From Mycobacterium kansasii ATCC 12478 (GTDB taxonomy: Bacteria > Actinomycetota > Actinomycetes > Mycobacteriales > Mycobacteriaceae), in contig NC_022663.1 of assembly GCF_000157895.3 (NCBI RefSeq), positions 1,984,001 to 2,048,000 of the forward strand: DNA of 64,000 nt. Reading direction: 5' to 3'. This document shows, one piece after another, positions 51,699 to 60,185 of the stretch. Each line of letters opens with the position of its first letter. The first letter of the stretch is position 1. A program made the translations under genes and the position numbers. A model generated the notes under the pieces. That model searched no databases. It worked only from the letters and a program-made list of their open reading frames with translations, and was not told where the DNA came from.

Positions 51699-52007
51699 AT
51701 GAGACCAGAATCCCCACATCACGAGAACGCGGAGTCAGCGGAAATGAACACCGATACCCAACAGCTGCCCAGCATCGAGGAACTGCGCGAAGAGATCGAC
51801 CGGTTAGACCGTGAAATCCTGGCCGCGGTCAAACGGCGCGCCGAAGTGTCGCAGGCGATCGGCAGAGTCCGAATGGCCTCCGGAGGCACCCGGCTGGTCC
51901 ACAACCGCGAGATGCAGGTCATCGAGCGCTACAGCGAACTCGGACCCGACGGTAAGCACCTGGCAATGCTGCTTTTACGGCTGGGCCGGGGTCGTCTCGG
52001 TCACTAA
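51699..52007 (+). CDS. Intracellular chorismate mutase (AroQ-delta type)
   Basis: The 102-residue helical protein starts MRPESPHHENAESAEM. It converts chorismate to prephenate for Phe and Tyr. The active-site pattern is present: IEELREEIDRLDREILAAVKRRAEVSQAIGRVRM (Arg, Lys), GGTRLVHNREMQVIERYSELGPDG and the C-terminal LLRLGRGRLGH, which in M. tuberculosis Rv0948c docks onto DAHP synthase AroG and boosts activity. The C-terminal tail is conserved, so the same complex is likely here. Confidence 0.95.
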   Translation: MRPESPHHENAESAEMNTDTQQLPSIEELREEIDRLDREILAAVKRRAEVSQAIGRVRMASGGTRLVHNREMQVIERYSELGPDGKHLAMLLLRLGRGRLGH

Positions 52008-52067
52008 TATGTCACGTTTCCGCTGCTTATCGCGGATATCCTGGTTTCTGCGGTACATTCCGCCGAA

Positions 52068-53039
52068 ATGGTTACAGCAAAGTCAGCTGGGGTTCTGCGA
52101 CTGAGCCGTGCGATGGTCGTTTCGGCAACGGCAGTACTCGCCCTGCTGGCAGCGCTGGCCGGTGGCTCGGCCACCTCGTCCGCGTGGTCGCGGCGCGGCC
52201 TGCCGATCGAGTATCTGATGGTGCCCTCACCGTCGATGCACCGCCAGATCAAGGTGGAATTTCAGGGCGGCGGCCCCCATGCGGTGTATTTGCTCGACGG
52301 CATGCTCGCCAGGGACGACTACAACGGCTGGGACATGCACCTGCCGGTGTTCGAATGGTTCGACCAATCCGGGCTGTCGCTCGTCATGCCCGTCGGCGGC
52401 ATGGCCAGCTTCTACTCCAATTGGTATCAGCCCGCGGCCGGCAACGGGGGGGTCTGGACGTACAAATGGGAAACCTTCCTGACCGACGAGCTGCCGCTGT
52501 GGCTGGCGACGAACAAGGCCGTCAGCACTTCGGGAAACGCGGTGGTCGGTGCGTCGATGTCCGGATCGGCAGCACTGATCCTGGCCGCCAGACATCCGCA
52601 GAATTTCGGCTACGCGGCCTCGATGTCGGGCTTTCTCAACCTGTCCGCCGGGCAATGGCCGTCATTGGTCAGCGCCGCGCAACTGGGCGCCGGCGGTTTT
52701 CGCTCCGAGGCGATGTGGGGCCCGCCCACCGACCCCGCCTGGGCGGCCAACGACCCGACGGCCAATGCGGCGACACTCGTCGCCAACAACACCCGAATCT
52801 GGGTGTATACCGGCAACGGCGGCCAATCGGACTTGGAGGCCGCCGGCAAGCTCGATGCCAGCCTGCTGGAATCCGCCACGCGGATCAGCAACAAGATTTT
52901 CCAGGCCAGGTACAAAGCCAAAGGCGGGCACAACGGCGTGTTCAATTTCCCGGCTAACGGCACCCATACCTGGTCATATTGGGGCGCACAATTACAGGCC
53001 ATGCTGCCCGATCTTCGGCAAGCGCTGGGCACGGCTTAG
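52068..53039 (+). CDS. Antigen 85-like mycolyltransferase (intact Rv0947c-locus gene)
   Basis: The 323-residue protein has a signal peptide (residues 1-40, hydrophobic VVSATAVLALLAALAGG). The mature part aligns with FbpA/B/C: RGLPIEYLMVPSPSMHRQIKVEFQ, YLLDGMLARDDYNGWDMH, YKWETFLTDELP, nucleophile Ser in VVGASMSGSAALILAARHP, Glu in LLESATRISN, His in NGTHTWSYWGAQL. It therefore keeps all three catalytic residues. It lacks the Cys pair of FbpA/B, like FbpC. As I recall, Rv0947c in M. tuberculosis is a broken gene; here it is whole. Confidence 0.9.
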   Translation: MVTAKSAGVLRLSRAMVVSATAVLALLAALAGGSATSSAWSRRGLPIEYLMVPSPSMHRQIKVEFQGGGPHAVYLLDGMLARDDYNGWDMHLPVFEWFDQSGLSLVMPVGGMASFYSNWYQPAAGNGGVWTYKWETFLTDELPLWLATNKAVSTSGNAVVGASMSGSAALILAARHPQNFGYAASMSGFLNLSAGQWPSLVSAAQLGAGGFRSEAMWGPPTDPAWAANDPTANAATLVANNTRIWVYTGNGGQSDLEAAGKLDASLLESATRISNKIFQARYKAKGGHNGVFNFPANGTHTWSYWGAQLQAMLPDLRQALGTA

Positions 53040-53094
53040 ACAGACGCGGCTGACGCACCGACTGCCCCGGGTCCCGGAGCATTAGGGTCAAATC

Positions 53095-54759
53095 ATGACC
53101 GCCCAGCCATCAATCCCCGACATCATCGCCGCCCCGGCATGGGACGCCCTGCGCAAGAACCACGATCAGATCGGAGAAACTCACCTTCGGCAGTTGTTCG
53201 CCGATGATCCCGATCGCGGCCGCGATCTCACGATCACCGTCGGTGACCTCTACATCGACTACAGCAAGCACCGCGTCACCCGCGAGACACTACGGTTGCT
53301 GATCGAATTAGCCCGTGCGGCAGGGCTCGAGGAGCGCCGCGACCAGATGTTCTCGGGCGTGCACATCAACACCTCCGAAGATCGCGCCGTGCTGCACACG
53401 GCGCTGCGGCTGCCCCGCGACGCCGAGCTCGTTGTCGGCGGCCGCAATGTGGTGCAGGACGTGCATGCCGTGCTGGATGCGATGGGCGACTTCACCGACC
53501 GGCTGCGCAGCGGCGAGTGGACCGGAGCCACCGGAAAGCGGATCACCACCGTGGTCAACATCGGCATCGGCGGTTCGGACCTCGGCCCGGTGATGGTGTA
53601 CCAGGCGCTGCGCCACTACGCCGACGCCGGGATTTCGGCGCGTTTCGTCTCCAACGTCGACCCGGCCGACCTCATCGCCAAACTAGCCGATTTAGACCCT
53701 GCCACAACGCTTTTCGTTGTCGCGTCCAAGACGTTCTCCACGCTGGAGACGCTGACCAACGCGACCGCCGCGCGTCGTTGGCTGACCGACACGTTGGGCG
53801 ACGCGGCGGTGTCCAAGCATTTCGTCGCGGTCTCCACCAACAAGCGCCTGGTCGACGATTTCGGCATCAACACCGACAACATGTTCGGCTTCTGGGATTG
53901 GGTAGGCGGGCGATATTCGGTAGATTCGGCGATCGGACTGTCGGTGATGGCCGCTATTGGCCGAGAAGCCTTCGCCGACTTCCTATCCGGGTTCCACATC
54001 GTCGACGAACACTTCCGCACCGCGCCGCTGGAGTCCAATGCGCCTGCGCTGCTTGGTCTTATCGGCCTGTGGTACTCCAACTTCATGGGTGCGCAATCGC
54101 GTGCGGTGTTGCCGTATTCCAATGACCTGGCCCGCTTCGCGGCCTATCTGCAGCAGCTGACCATGGAGTCCAACGGCAAGTCGACCCGCGCCGACGGCAC
54201 CCCCGTGACCACCGATACCGGCGAAATCTTTTGGGGCGAGCCGGGAACCAACGGCCAGCATGCCTTCTATCAATTGCTGCATCAGGGAACCCGGTTGGTG
54301 CCGGCCGACTTCATCGGCTTCAGTCAACCGCTCGACGACCTGCCGACCGTCGAGGGCACCGGCAGCATGCACGACCTGTTGATGAGCAACTTCTTCGCCC
54401 AAACCCAGGTGCTGGCGTTCGGCAAGACCGCCGAGGAGATCGCGGCCGAGGGCACCCCGGCCGAGGTGGTGCCACATAAGGTGATGCCCGGCAACCGGCC
54501 GTCCACCTCGATTCTGGCCAACCGGCTGACGCCGTCGGTGCTGGGACAGCTGATCGCTTTGTATGAGCACCAGGTGTTCACCGAGGGTGTGGTGTGGGGG
54601 ATCGACTCGTTCGACCAGTGGGGGGTGGAGCTGGGCAAGACGCAGGCCAAGGCCCTGCTTCCGGTGATCACCGGCGACGCCGCGCCCGCGCCGCAGTCGG
54701 ACAGCTCGACCGACGCGCTGGTGCGTCGTTACCGCACCGAACGGGGGCGTGCGGGCTAA
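53095..54759 (+). CDS. pgi: Glucose-6-phosphate isomerase
   Basis: The 554-residue protein interconverts glucose-6-phosphate and fructose-6-phosphate. It has the signatures VNIGIGGSDLGPVMVYQAL, FWDWVGGRYSVDSAIGLSV, MESNGKSTRADG, GTNGQHAFYQLLHQGT and the C-terminal GVVWGIDSFDQWGVELGK. Length and motifs are normal. It is followed by a perfect hairpin terminator five bases after the stop. Confidence 0.97.
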   Translation: MTAQPSIPDIIAAPAWDALRKNHDQIGETHLRQLFADDPDRGRDLTITVGDLYIDYSKHRVTRETLRLLIELARAAGLEERRDQMFSGVHINTSEDRAVLHTALRLPRDAELVVGGRNVVQDVHAVLDAMGDFTDRLRSGEWTGATGKRITTVVNIGIGGSDLGPVMVYQALRHYADAGISARFVSNVDPADLIAKLADLDPATTLFVVASKTFSTLETLTNATAARRWLTDTLGDAAVSKHFVAVSTNKRLVDDFGINTDNMFGFWDWVGGRYSVDSAIGLSVMAAIGREAFADFLSGFHIVDEHFRTAPLESNAPALLGLIGLWYSNFMGAQSRAVLPYSNDLARFAAYLQQLTMESNGKSTRADGTPVTTDTGEIFWGEPGTNGQHAFYQLLHQGTRLVPADFIGFSQPLDDLPTVEGTGSMHDLLMSNFFAQTQVLAFGKTAEEIAAEGTPAEVVPHKVMPGNRPSTSILANRLTPSVLGQLIALYEHQVFTEGVVWGIDSFDQWGVELGKTQAKALLPVITGDAAPAPQSDSSTDALVRRYRTERGRAG

Positions 54760-54763
54760 CTCG

Positions 54764-54823
54764 GCGAGCAGACGCAGAATCCCCTCTCACACGGCGTGTC
54801 GAGGGGATTCTGCGTCTGCTCGC
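54764..54823. terminator. Perfect 23-bp hairpin between convergent pgi and SDR genes
   Basis: GCGAGCAGACGCAGAATCCC (plus CTC) pairs fully with GAG followed by GGGATTCTGCGTCTGCTCGC. The loop contains ACGGCGTGTC, as in the hairpin at 41089. It probably acts in both directions. Confidence 0.92.
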
Positions 54824-54854
54824 GCAACGCGGGCAACGCGGGCATGCGCGCCCA

Positions 54855-55616
54855 TTAGGCGAAGAGCTTCGCCAGCGGCGGCGGCAGCACCCGCATCAAT
54901 CGCACCAGCGGCGCCCACGGCCACCACGGCACCACGGCCCGGCCGGGCTCGCGCTCGATGGCGTCGACGAGCGCCCTGACGCCGGTTTCGCTGTCGACCA
55001 TGAACATTGTGCTGTTCGACTTGGCCGTCATTTCCGATTCGATGTAGCCCGGCTGGATCACCGAGACCTTGATGGGCCCCGTGGCGTACTCCGCACGCAG
55101 CGATGCGCCCAGCGAGCTCAGCCCGGCCTTGCTGGCGGCATAGGCGGCTTTGACGCCCGGCACGCCCGTGTTGCCCAGCACCGAGGAGATGAGCACCAGA
55201 TGCCCCGAGCCGTTCTTGGTGAACATCTCCAGCGCCGTTTCGATCTGCACCAGTGCGGCCACGAGATTGGTTTCGATGGTCGCCTTGTTGGCCCACAACT
55301 TGCCCGACCCCAGCCTCGCGCCCTTGCCGATACCGGCGTTGACAATGACGCGGTCGATGCCACCCAGTTCGTCGCTCAGCTCCGCGAATACCTTGGGCAC
55401 CTGCTCGTGGTCAGTGACGTCCAGGGCCGCCACCGCGATCCTGATCGACGGATAACGTTGGGAAAGTTCATCTTTCAGTTCGCCGAGCCGATCGGTACGA
55501 CGGGCGCACAGGGCCAGATCGCGGCCCCTGGCGGCGAACGTGCGGGCCATCCCGGCGCCCAGGCCGGAGCTGGCGCCGGTGATGAGGATTTTCCGACGGG
55601 TCATCCGGGTGAGCAT
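54855..55616 (-). CDS. Short-chain dehydrogenase/reductase (Rv0945 orthologue)
   Basis: The 253-residue protein starts at ATG 55616 (MLTRMTRRKILITG), five bases after the fpg2 stop. The Rossmann motif is ITGASSGLGAGMARTFA, followed by VNAGIGKG (NNAG-like), the catalytic Ser in VLISSVLGN, and YAASKAGLSSLGASL (YxxxK). The C-terminal part PWWPWAPLVRLMRVLPPPLAKLF is membrane-associating, as in SDRs acting on lipid substrates. The substrate is unknown. Confidence 0.93.
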   Translation of the reverse strand: MLTRMTRRKILITGASSGLGAGMARTFAARGRDLALCARRTDRLGELKDELSQRYPSIRIAVAALDVTDHEQVPKVFAELSDELGGIDRVIVNAGIGKGARLGSGKLWANKATIETNLVAALVQIETALEMFTKNGSGHLVLISSVLGNTGVPGVKAAYAASKAGLSSLGASLRAEYATGPIKVSVIQPGYIESEMTAKSNSTMFMVDSETGVRALVDAIEREPGRAVVPWWPWAPLVRLMRVLPPPLAKLFA

Positions 55617-55621
55617 ATCGG

Positions 55622-56485
55622 CTACTTCAGCAGCCGCGACATGCGCCGGTCGGCCAGCACCTTTCCTCCGGTCTGGCACCTCGGACAGTACTGGAAAGAC
55701 TTGTCCGCGAACGACACTTCCCGCACGGTGTCTCCACACACCGGGCAGGGCAAGCCGGTGCGGGCGTGCACCCGTAACCCGGAGCGCTTCTCCCCCTTGA
55801 GCATTGCGGCGCCTTGGCCGACGGAGCGGTGCACCGCGTCGGACAGTACCGACACCATCGCGTCGTGCAGGGTGGCCAGCTGTCCGGCCGACAGCTTGCC
55901 GGCGGTGGCGAACGGCGAGATCTTGGCCACGTGCAAGATTTCGTCGCTGTAGGCGTTGCCGATGCCGGCGATCACCTTCTGGTCGGTGATCACCGTCTTG
56001 ATACGTCCGGTATTGCCGGCCAGCAGCCCGGCCAGATCCTCGGTGCTGAGTTCGAGCGCATCCGGCCCGAGCGCCGCGATACCCGGGACATGCTTCGGAT
56101 CGTCGACCAGCCAAACTGCCAGACGCTTCTGCGTGCCGGCCTCGGTGAGGTCGAAACCCGGTGCCTCACCTGGGATACCAAGATGCACGCGCAACGCGAT
56201 CGGCCCCTTGCCCGGCCGCAGCGGCGCCGCGGCCAGCTTGTCCGACCATCGCAGCCAGCCCGCCCGCGACAGGTGAGCGATCAACCACAGCGGGTCCGCC
56301 CGCAGGCCCAGGTATTTGCCCCATCGGTCGGCCGCGGTGACGGTGTGGCCGTGTAGGGCACTGACCGGCGGATCGAAGGTCTTGAGCACCGACAGCGCGG
56401 CGACGTCGACGCGGCCGATCGGCAAACCGACGGCGTGCCTGCGCAAATGGTCGACCAGTGCTTCGATCTCGGGCAATTCGGGCAC
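55622..56485 (-). CDS. Fpg/Nei-family DNA glycosylase, full length (Fpg2)
   Basis: The 287-residue protein begins MPELPEIEALVDHLRR, with the catalytic Pro 2 and Glu 3 needed for base excision. It has the H2TH region (LAGLLAGNTGRIKTVITDQKVIAGIGNAYSDEILHVA) and a C-terminal zinc finger CPVCGDTVREVSFADKSFQYCPRC. It removes oxidised bases. The M. tuberculosis Rv0944 protein, as I recall it, is a short remnant (about 158 residues) lacking the N-terminus, so this is the complete ancestral form. Confidence 0.92.
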   Translation of the reverse strand: MPELPEIEALVDHLRRHAVGLPIGRVDVAALSVLKTFDPPVSALHGHTVTAADRWGKYLGLRADPLWLIAHLSRAGWLRWSDKLAAAPLRPGKGPIALRVHLGIPGEAPGFDLTEAGTQKRLAVWLVDDPKHVPGIAALGPDALELSTEDLAGLLAGNTGRIKTVITDQKVIAGIGNAYSDEILHVAKISPFATAGKLSAGQLATLHDAMVSVLSDAVHRSVGQGAAMLKGEKRSGLRVHARTGLPCPVCGDTVREVSFADKSFQYCPRCQTGGKVLADRRMSRLLK

Positions 56486-56541
56486 CAGTCCAGTCTGCCG
56501 ACCGCGTCAGGCAGGTGTCCAACCGCCCGCGAGTGCGACGG

Positions 56542-58257
56542 CTACGGGGGCCCGTCGGCGCCGGGCTGACCGAAGAGGTCGCCGCCGCGGCCACCGGTGC
56601 CGCCGGTGCCGCCCTGGCTGGCTCCGGCTCCGGCACCGCCGTTGCCGCCGTTGCCGACTAACTGGGCACCGCCGCCGTTGCCGCCGATGCCGTTCTCCGC
56701 CGGGGCCATGAAGCCCGCGGGGATGCTGCCGGCGTTGCCGCCGTTGCCGCCGTTGCCGGCGAAGAAGCCGCCCTGGCCGCCGTTGCCGCCGTTGCTGGTC
56801 TGGTACACCGAGCCGGTGCCGCCGCCGTTCAGGTTTCCGGGATTGCCGGTGTTGCCGCCGTTGGCACCGGCGCCGCCGTTGCCCCACAGCTGGGCGTCGC
56901 CGCCGAAGCCGCCAAGCGCGCCCGGACCGGCGTCACCGCCGTGGTTGCCGCCGTTGCCGCCGTTGCCGCCGTTGCCGCCGGCACCGCCGTTACCCCCGCT
57001 ACCGATCAGCCCGCTCTGGCCGCCCCAGCCACCGAACCCGCCGAAGCCGCCGCCGCCGTTGAAGGACAAGGTGGCGCCGCTGTTGTCGCCGCCGTCGGCG
57101 CCGTTCCCGCCGCCGCCGCCCGTGCCGCCGTTGCCGTAAAGGAAGCCGCCGTTGCCCCCGTTGCCGCCGAAGCCACCGCCGCCGCCCTGACCAGCAGTCG
57201 TAAAGTCACCGGTTGCCGCCTGGCCGGCGCCGCCCAATCCGCCGTTGCCGCCGGGACCGCCGTTGCCGAACAGTCCGGAGTCGCCGCCGGTGCCCCCGAT
57301 CGCGCCGAAGCTGCCGCCGCTTGCGCCGGCAAGGATACCGCTGCCGGCCACGAATGATCCGCCGTCGCCGCTGTTGCCGCCGGCACCGCCGTCGCCGTAG
57401 ATCCAGCCGCTGTGCCCGCCGTTGCCGCCGTTGCCGGCCTGCCCGCCGATGCCGGCGACAGAGGAGGAGTTGGTGGCGCCGGTGGCGTCCCCACCGTTGC
57501 CACCGAGTCCGCCAACACCGCCATGCCCGAAGAGCAGACCGCCGTTGCCGCCGGGGCCTCCGTTGCCGCCCGCGCCGCCGTTGAGGCCCGCGCCGCTGGG
57601 GACGGCGACGGCACTGCTGCCGTTGCCACCCATACCGCCTTGTCCGCCGAGCCCGTACAGCCACCCGCCGTTGCCGCCATTGCCACCGTTGCCGCCCGGC
57701 ATGCCGGCTCCACCGGTGGCCGGGACGACGGCGCCCGCGCCACCGGGTGCGCCGTTACCGCCGTTGCCCCACAGCCCGGCCGATCCGCCGTTGCCGCCGT
57801 TTTGGCCTACCGCGCCGGAGCCGCCGTTGCCGCCGTTGCCCAGTAGCCACCCGCCGGGCCCGCCGTTTTGCCCGGTGCCCGGGGCGCCGTTGGCGCCGTT
57901 ACCGATCAGCGGACGCCCGGTGAGCGCCTGCACGGGATCGTTGATCGCCGCTGCCGCAACCTGCATCGGCAACACGTTGGCGGCCTCTGCGGCCGCGTAC
58001 TGCCCGGCGCCGCCGCTCATGAGCTGCACGAACTGCTGGTGAAACAGCGCCGCCTGGGCACTGAGCGCCTGATATGCCTGAGCGTGGGCGTCGAACAATG
58101 CTGAGATCGCAAACGACACCTCGTCGGCGCCCGCGGGCAGCACGCCCGATATCGGGGCCAGGGCTGCCATGTTCGCTTGGCTAAGCGTCGAACCAATACC
58201 TGCCAGATCGTTGGCCGCTGCAGCCACGTACTCGGGCGCGGCGATCACCCACGACAT
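56542..58257 (-). CDS. PE_PGRS family protein
   Basis: The 571-residue protein starts from ATG 58257 (MSWVIAAPEYVAAAANDLAG) with a GGGAGG site upstream. The PE domain spans 1-95, followed by the linker ALTGRPLIGNGANGAPG, then the PGRS region of GNGGNGG and GGAGG repeats with patches such as FNGGGGFGGFGGWGG. It ends FGQPGADGPP. It is probably ESX-exported. It lies between fpg2 and cobF. Confidence 0.93.
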   Translation of the reverse strand: MSWVIAAPEYVAAAANDLAGIGSTLSQANMAALAPISGVLPAGADEVSFAISALFDAHAQAYQALSAQAALFHQQFVQLMSGGAGQYAAAEAANVLPMQVAAAAINDPVQALTGRPLIGNGANGAPGTGQNGGPGGWLLGNGGNGGSGAVGQNGGNGGSAGLWGNGGNGAPGGAGAVVPATGGAGMPGGNGGNGGNGGWLYGLGGQGGMGGNGSSAVAVPSGAGLNGGAGGNGGPGGNGGLLFGHGGVGGLGGNGGDATGATNSSSVAGIGGQAGNGGNGGHSGWIYGDGGAGGNSGDGGSFVAGSGILAGASGGSFGAIGGTGGDSGLFGNGGPGGNGGLGGAGQAATGDFTTAGQGGGGGFGGNGGNGGFLYGNGGTGGGGGNGADGGDNSGATLSFNGGGGFGGFGGWGGQSGLIGSGGNGGAGGNGGNGGNGGNHGGDAGPGALGGFGGDAQLWGNGGAGANGGNTGNPGNLNGGGTGSVYQTSNGGNGGQGGFFAGNGGNGGNAGSIPAGFMAPAENGIGGNGGGAQLVGNGGNGGAGAGASQGGTGGTGGRGGDLFGQPGADGPP

Positions 58258-58396
58258 GTACAAACCTCCCCATCAGTGCAGATTCCCCGCAATCGCGAAG
58301 TGACGTGCGACACAATGCAGAGGTAACCGATGCTATCGCGAACTGGAGGGTCAATCGCACGCTTCTTGACAAACCGTCAAGAAGCTCATGCTGTGC

Positions 58397-59140
58397 TTAA
58401 TCTGGCGCTCGCAACAGGTAGGTATCCATGATCCAGCCATGCCGCGCCCGGGCCTCGGCGCGCAATGCCGCGATGCGCGTCCCGACCTCGCCGACGGTGC
58501 CCGCCATCAGCAATTCGTCGGCAGTACCCAGGTACGCGCCCCACCAGATGCGGGTTTGCGGCGGGCAGCTCTGAAACGAGCACTCGGCGTCGAGCATCAC
58601 CACCGCCGAACCGGTGAGTCCCCGCGCACGCAACTGCCGGCCGGTGGTGATGAGCACGGGAGCGCCGACGTCGTTGAGCGGGATGCGGTGCCGGGCGGTC
58701 AACGCCTGAACCGCGGTGATTCCCGGGATGACGTCATAGCTGATGTCGACCTCGGAAGACACCGCTTCCAGAATGCGCAGCGTGCTGTCGTACAGCGACG
58801 GATCGCCCCACGCCAGAAAGGCGCCCACACCGTCGGGACCCAGTTCGGCGGCGATGGCCGCCGACCAGATCCGCGCCCGCGCCGCATGCCAGTCAAAGAC
58901 CGCTTTCCGGTAGTCGGTGTCGGTCGCACGCTCGGGGTCGGGCAGCTCGACGAACCGGTATCCGGGCTCCCGGATGAACCGCTCGCAGATCGCGCGCCGC
59001 AGCGCCACCAGGTCGCTCTTGGTCTCGCCCTTGTCCATGGCGAAGAACACCTGCGCGTCGTTGAGCGCGTTGATCGCCTGCACAGTCAGGTAGTCGGGGT
59101 CTCCGGCGCCGATGCCGATGACGTGGATGTGCCGACCCAT
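58397..59140 (-). CDS. cobF: Precorrin-6A synthase (deacetylating) CobF
   Basis: The 247-residue protein is a SAM-dependent methylase of aerobic cobalamin synthesis; it methylates C-1 and removes the acetyl group at precorrin-5. It starts at ATG 59140 (MGRHIHVIG). Motifs are IHVIGIGAGDPDYLTVQAINAL (SAM), FLAWGDPSLYDSTLRIL, YDVIPGITAVQALTA, LNDVGAPVLITTGRQL and IWWGAYLGTADELLMAG. M. tuberculosis complex strains lack cobF; M. kansasii, M. marinum and some M. canettii keep it (from memory). No B12 riboswitch was seen upstream. Confidence 0.93.
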   Translation of the reverse strand: MGRHIHVIGIGAGDPDYLTVQAINALNDAQVFFAMDKGETKSDLVALRRAICERFIREPGYRFVELPDPERATDTDYRKAVFDWHAARARIWSAAIAAELGPDGVGAFLAWGDPSLYDSTLRILEAVSSEVDISYDVIPGITAVQALTARHRIPLNDVGAPVLITTGRQLRARGLTGSAVVMLDAECSFQSCPPQTRIWWGAYLGTADELLMAGTVGEVGTRIAALRAEARARHGWIMDTYLLRAPD

Positions 59141-59264
59141 GCAACACAACGTAATTCAGATCTCGAAATACCTACCCGAGACCTCCGGTACCTAGTACCC
59201 TGGGTATTGACTATCGAGTGTGATCTCCCTAACGTCTGAACCACCTGATGAAGGGACACCAACG

Positions 59265-60185
59265 ATGACCACCGCGGTGAAACCAAGTGGGCCCAAGTCA
59301 AGTGGACCCAGTCGTGAGGAATTCTCGGAGCGGTTGCTCAAGGGGTCGGTCAAGAAGTCCTATGAGCCCGTCGTCGACATCGACTGGGATGCCCCGCTGG
59401 ATCCGGACAAGTTCTATCTACCGCCCAAGCTGGTGTCCTTGTACGGCACCCCGATGTGGGACGAAATGACCCGCGAGCAGCAAATCGAGCTGTCCAAACA
59501 GGAACTGGTCAACACGCTCTCGGCCGGGATCTGGTTCGAGAACATGCTCAATCAGTCGCTGTTGCGCACCATCCTGCACGAGGACCCGACCAGCCGGTCG
59601 ACGCATTACAAGCTGACCGAGCTCGGCGACGAGACCCGCCACATGGTCATGTTCGGCAAGGCCATCGAGCGGATCGGCGCCAAGCCGGTGCGTCCCCGGC
59701 GGCTGCACCGGATGGTCATCAACGCGCTTCCGCTGGCCTTCCAGCGGGGTTCGATGCTGTGGGTGGCCGCGCTGATCGGCGAGGAGATCTTCGACTCGCT
59801 GCAACGACAGATGATGGACGACCCGGACCTACAGCCAATTATCCAGCGGCTCATGCGGATTCACGTCACCGAAGAGGCCCGCCATATCCAGTTCGCGCGT
59901 GATGGCGCACGCAAGCGGGCGGCCGAAATGCCGCGGCTCAACCGATGGTTCATGGCCAACATCAACGGCCTCGGCGGGTACTTCTTCCGGTACCTGTTCA
60001 GCAATCCGATCCCGTACGCGCGCGCCGGCCTGGACCCGAAGCGGGCACGCATGACTGCCCGCAACAGCCCACACCGCCACCAGATGCAGATAGCCGGATT
60101 CGCGCCACTGGCAGCATTTTTGACCGAGGTCGGGCTGATGGGCCCGATCGCGCGCCGGGCCTGGAAGCGCAGCAAGTTTCTGTGA
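59265..60185 (+). CDS. AurF-like diiron oxygenase
   Basis: The 306-residue helical protein starts from ATG 59265 after AAGGGA. Likely iron ligands are Glu 92 (IWFENML), Glu 123 and His 126 (DETRHM), Glu 173 or 174 (IGEEIF), and Glu 204 and His 207 (EEARHI), which form the paired ExxH pattern of the p-aminobenzoate N-oxygenase (AurF, PF11583) group. Such enzymes oxidise arylamines or other substrates with O2. Its stop overlaps the next gene start as GTGA, so it works with that flavoprotein-like product. The substrate is unknown. Confidence 0.88.
   Translation: MTTAVKPSGPKSSGPSREEFSERLLKGSVKKSYEPVVDIDWDAPLDPDKFYLPPKLVSLYGTPMWDEMTREQQIELSKQELVNTLSAGIWFENMLNQSLLRTILHEDPTSRSTHYKLTELGDETRHMVMFGKAIERIGAKPVRPRRLHRMVINALPLAFQRGSMLWVAALIGEEIFDSLQRQMMDDPDLQPIIQRLMRIHVTEEARHIQFARDGARKRAAEMPRLNRWFMANINGLGGYFFRYLFSNPIPYARAGLDPKRARMTARNSPHRHQMQIAGFAPLAAFLTEVGLMGPIARRAWKRSKFL

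Noticed and set aside
56597..58042. Proline-rich plus-strand frames
   Set aside because: They are the antisense of PE_PGRS Gly repeats.
59141..59264. B12 riboswitch near cobF
   Set aside because: The bases upstream of cobF do not show a B12-box-like core and the gap to the divergent gene is too short.
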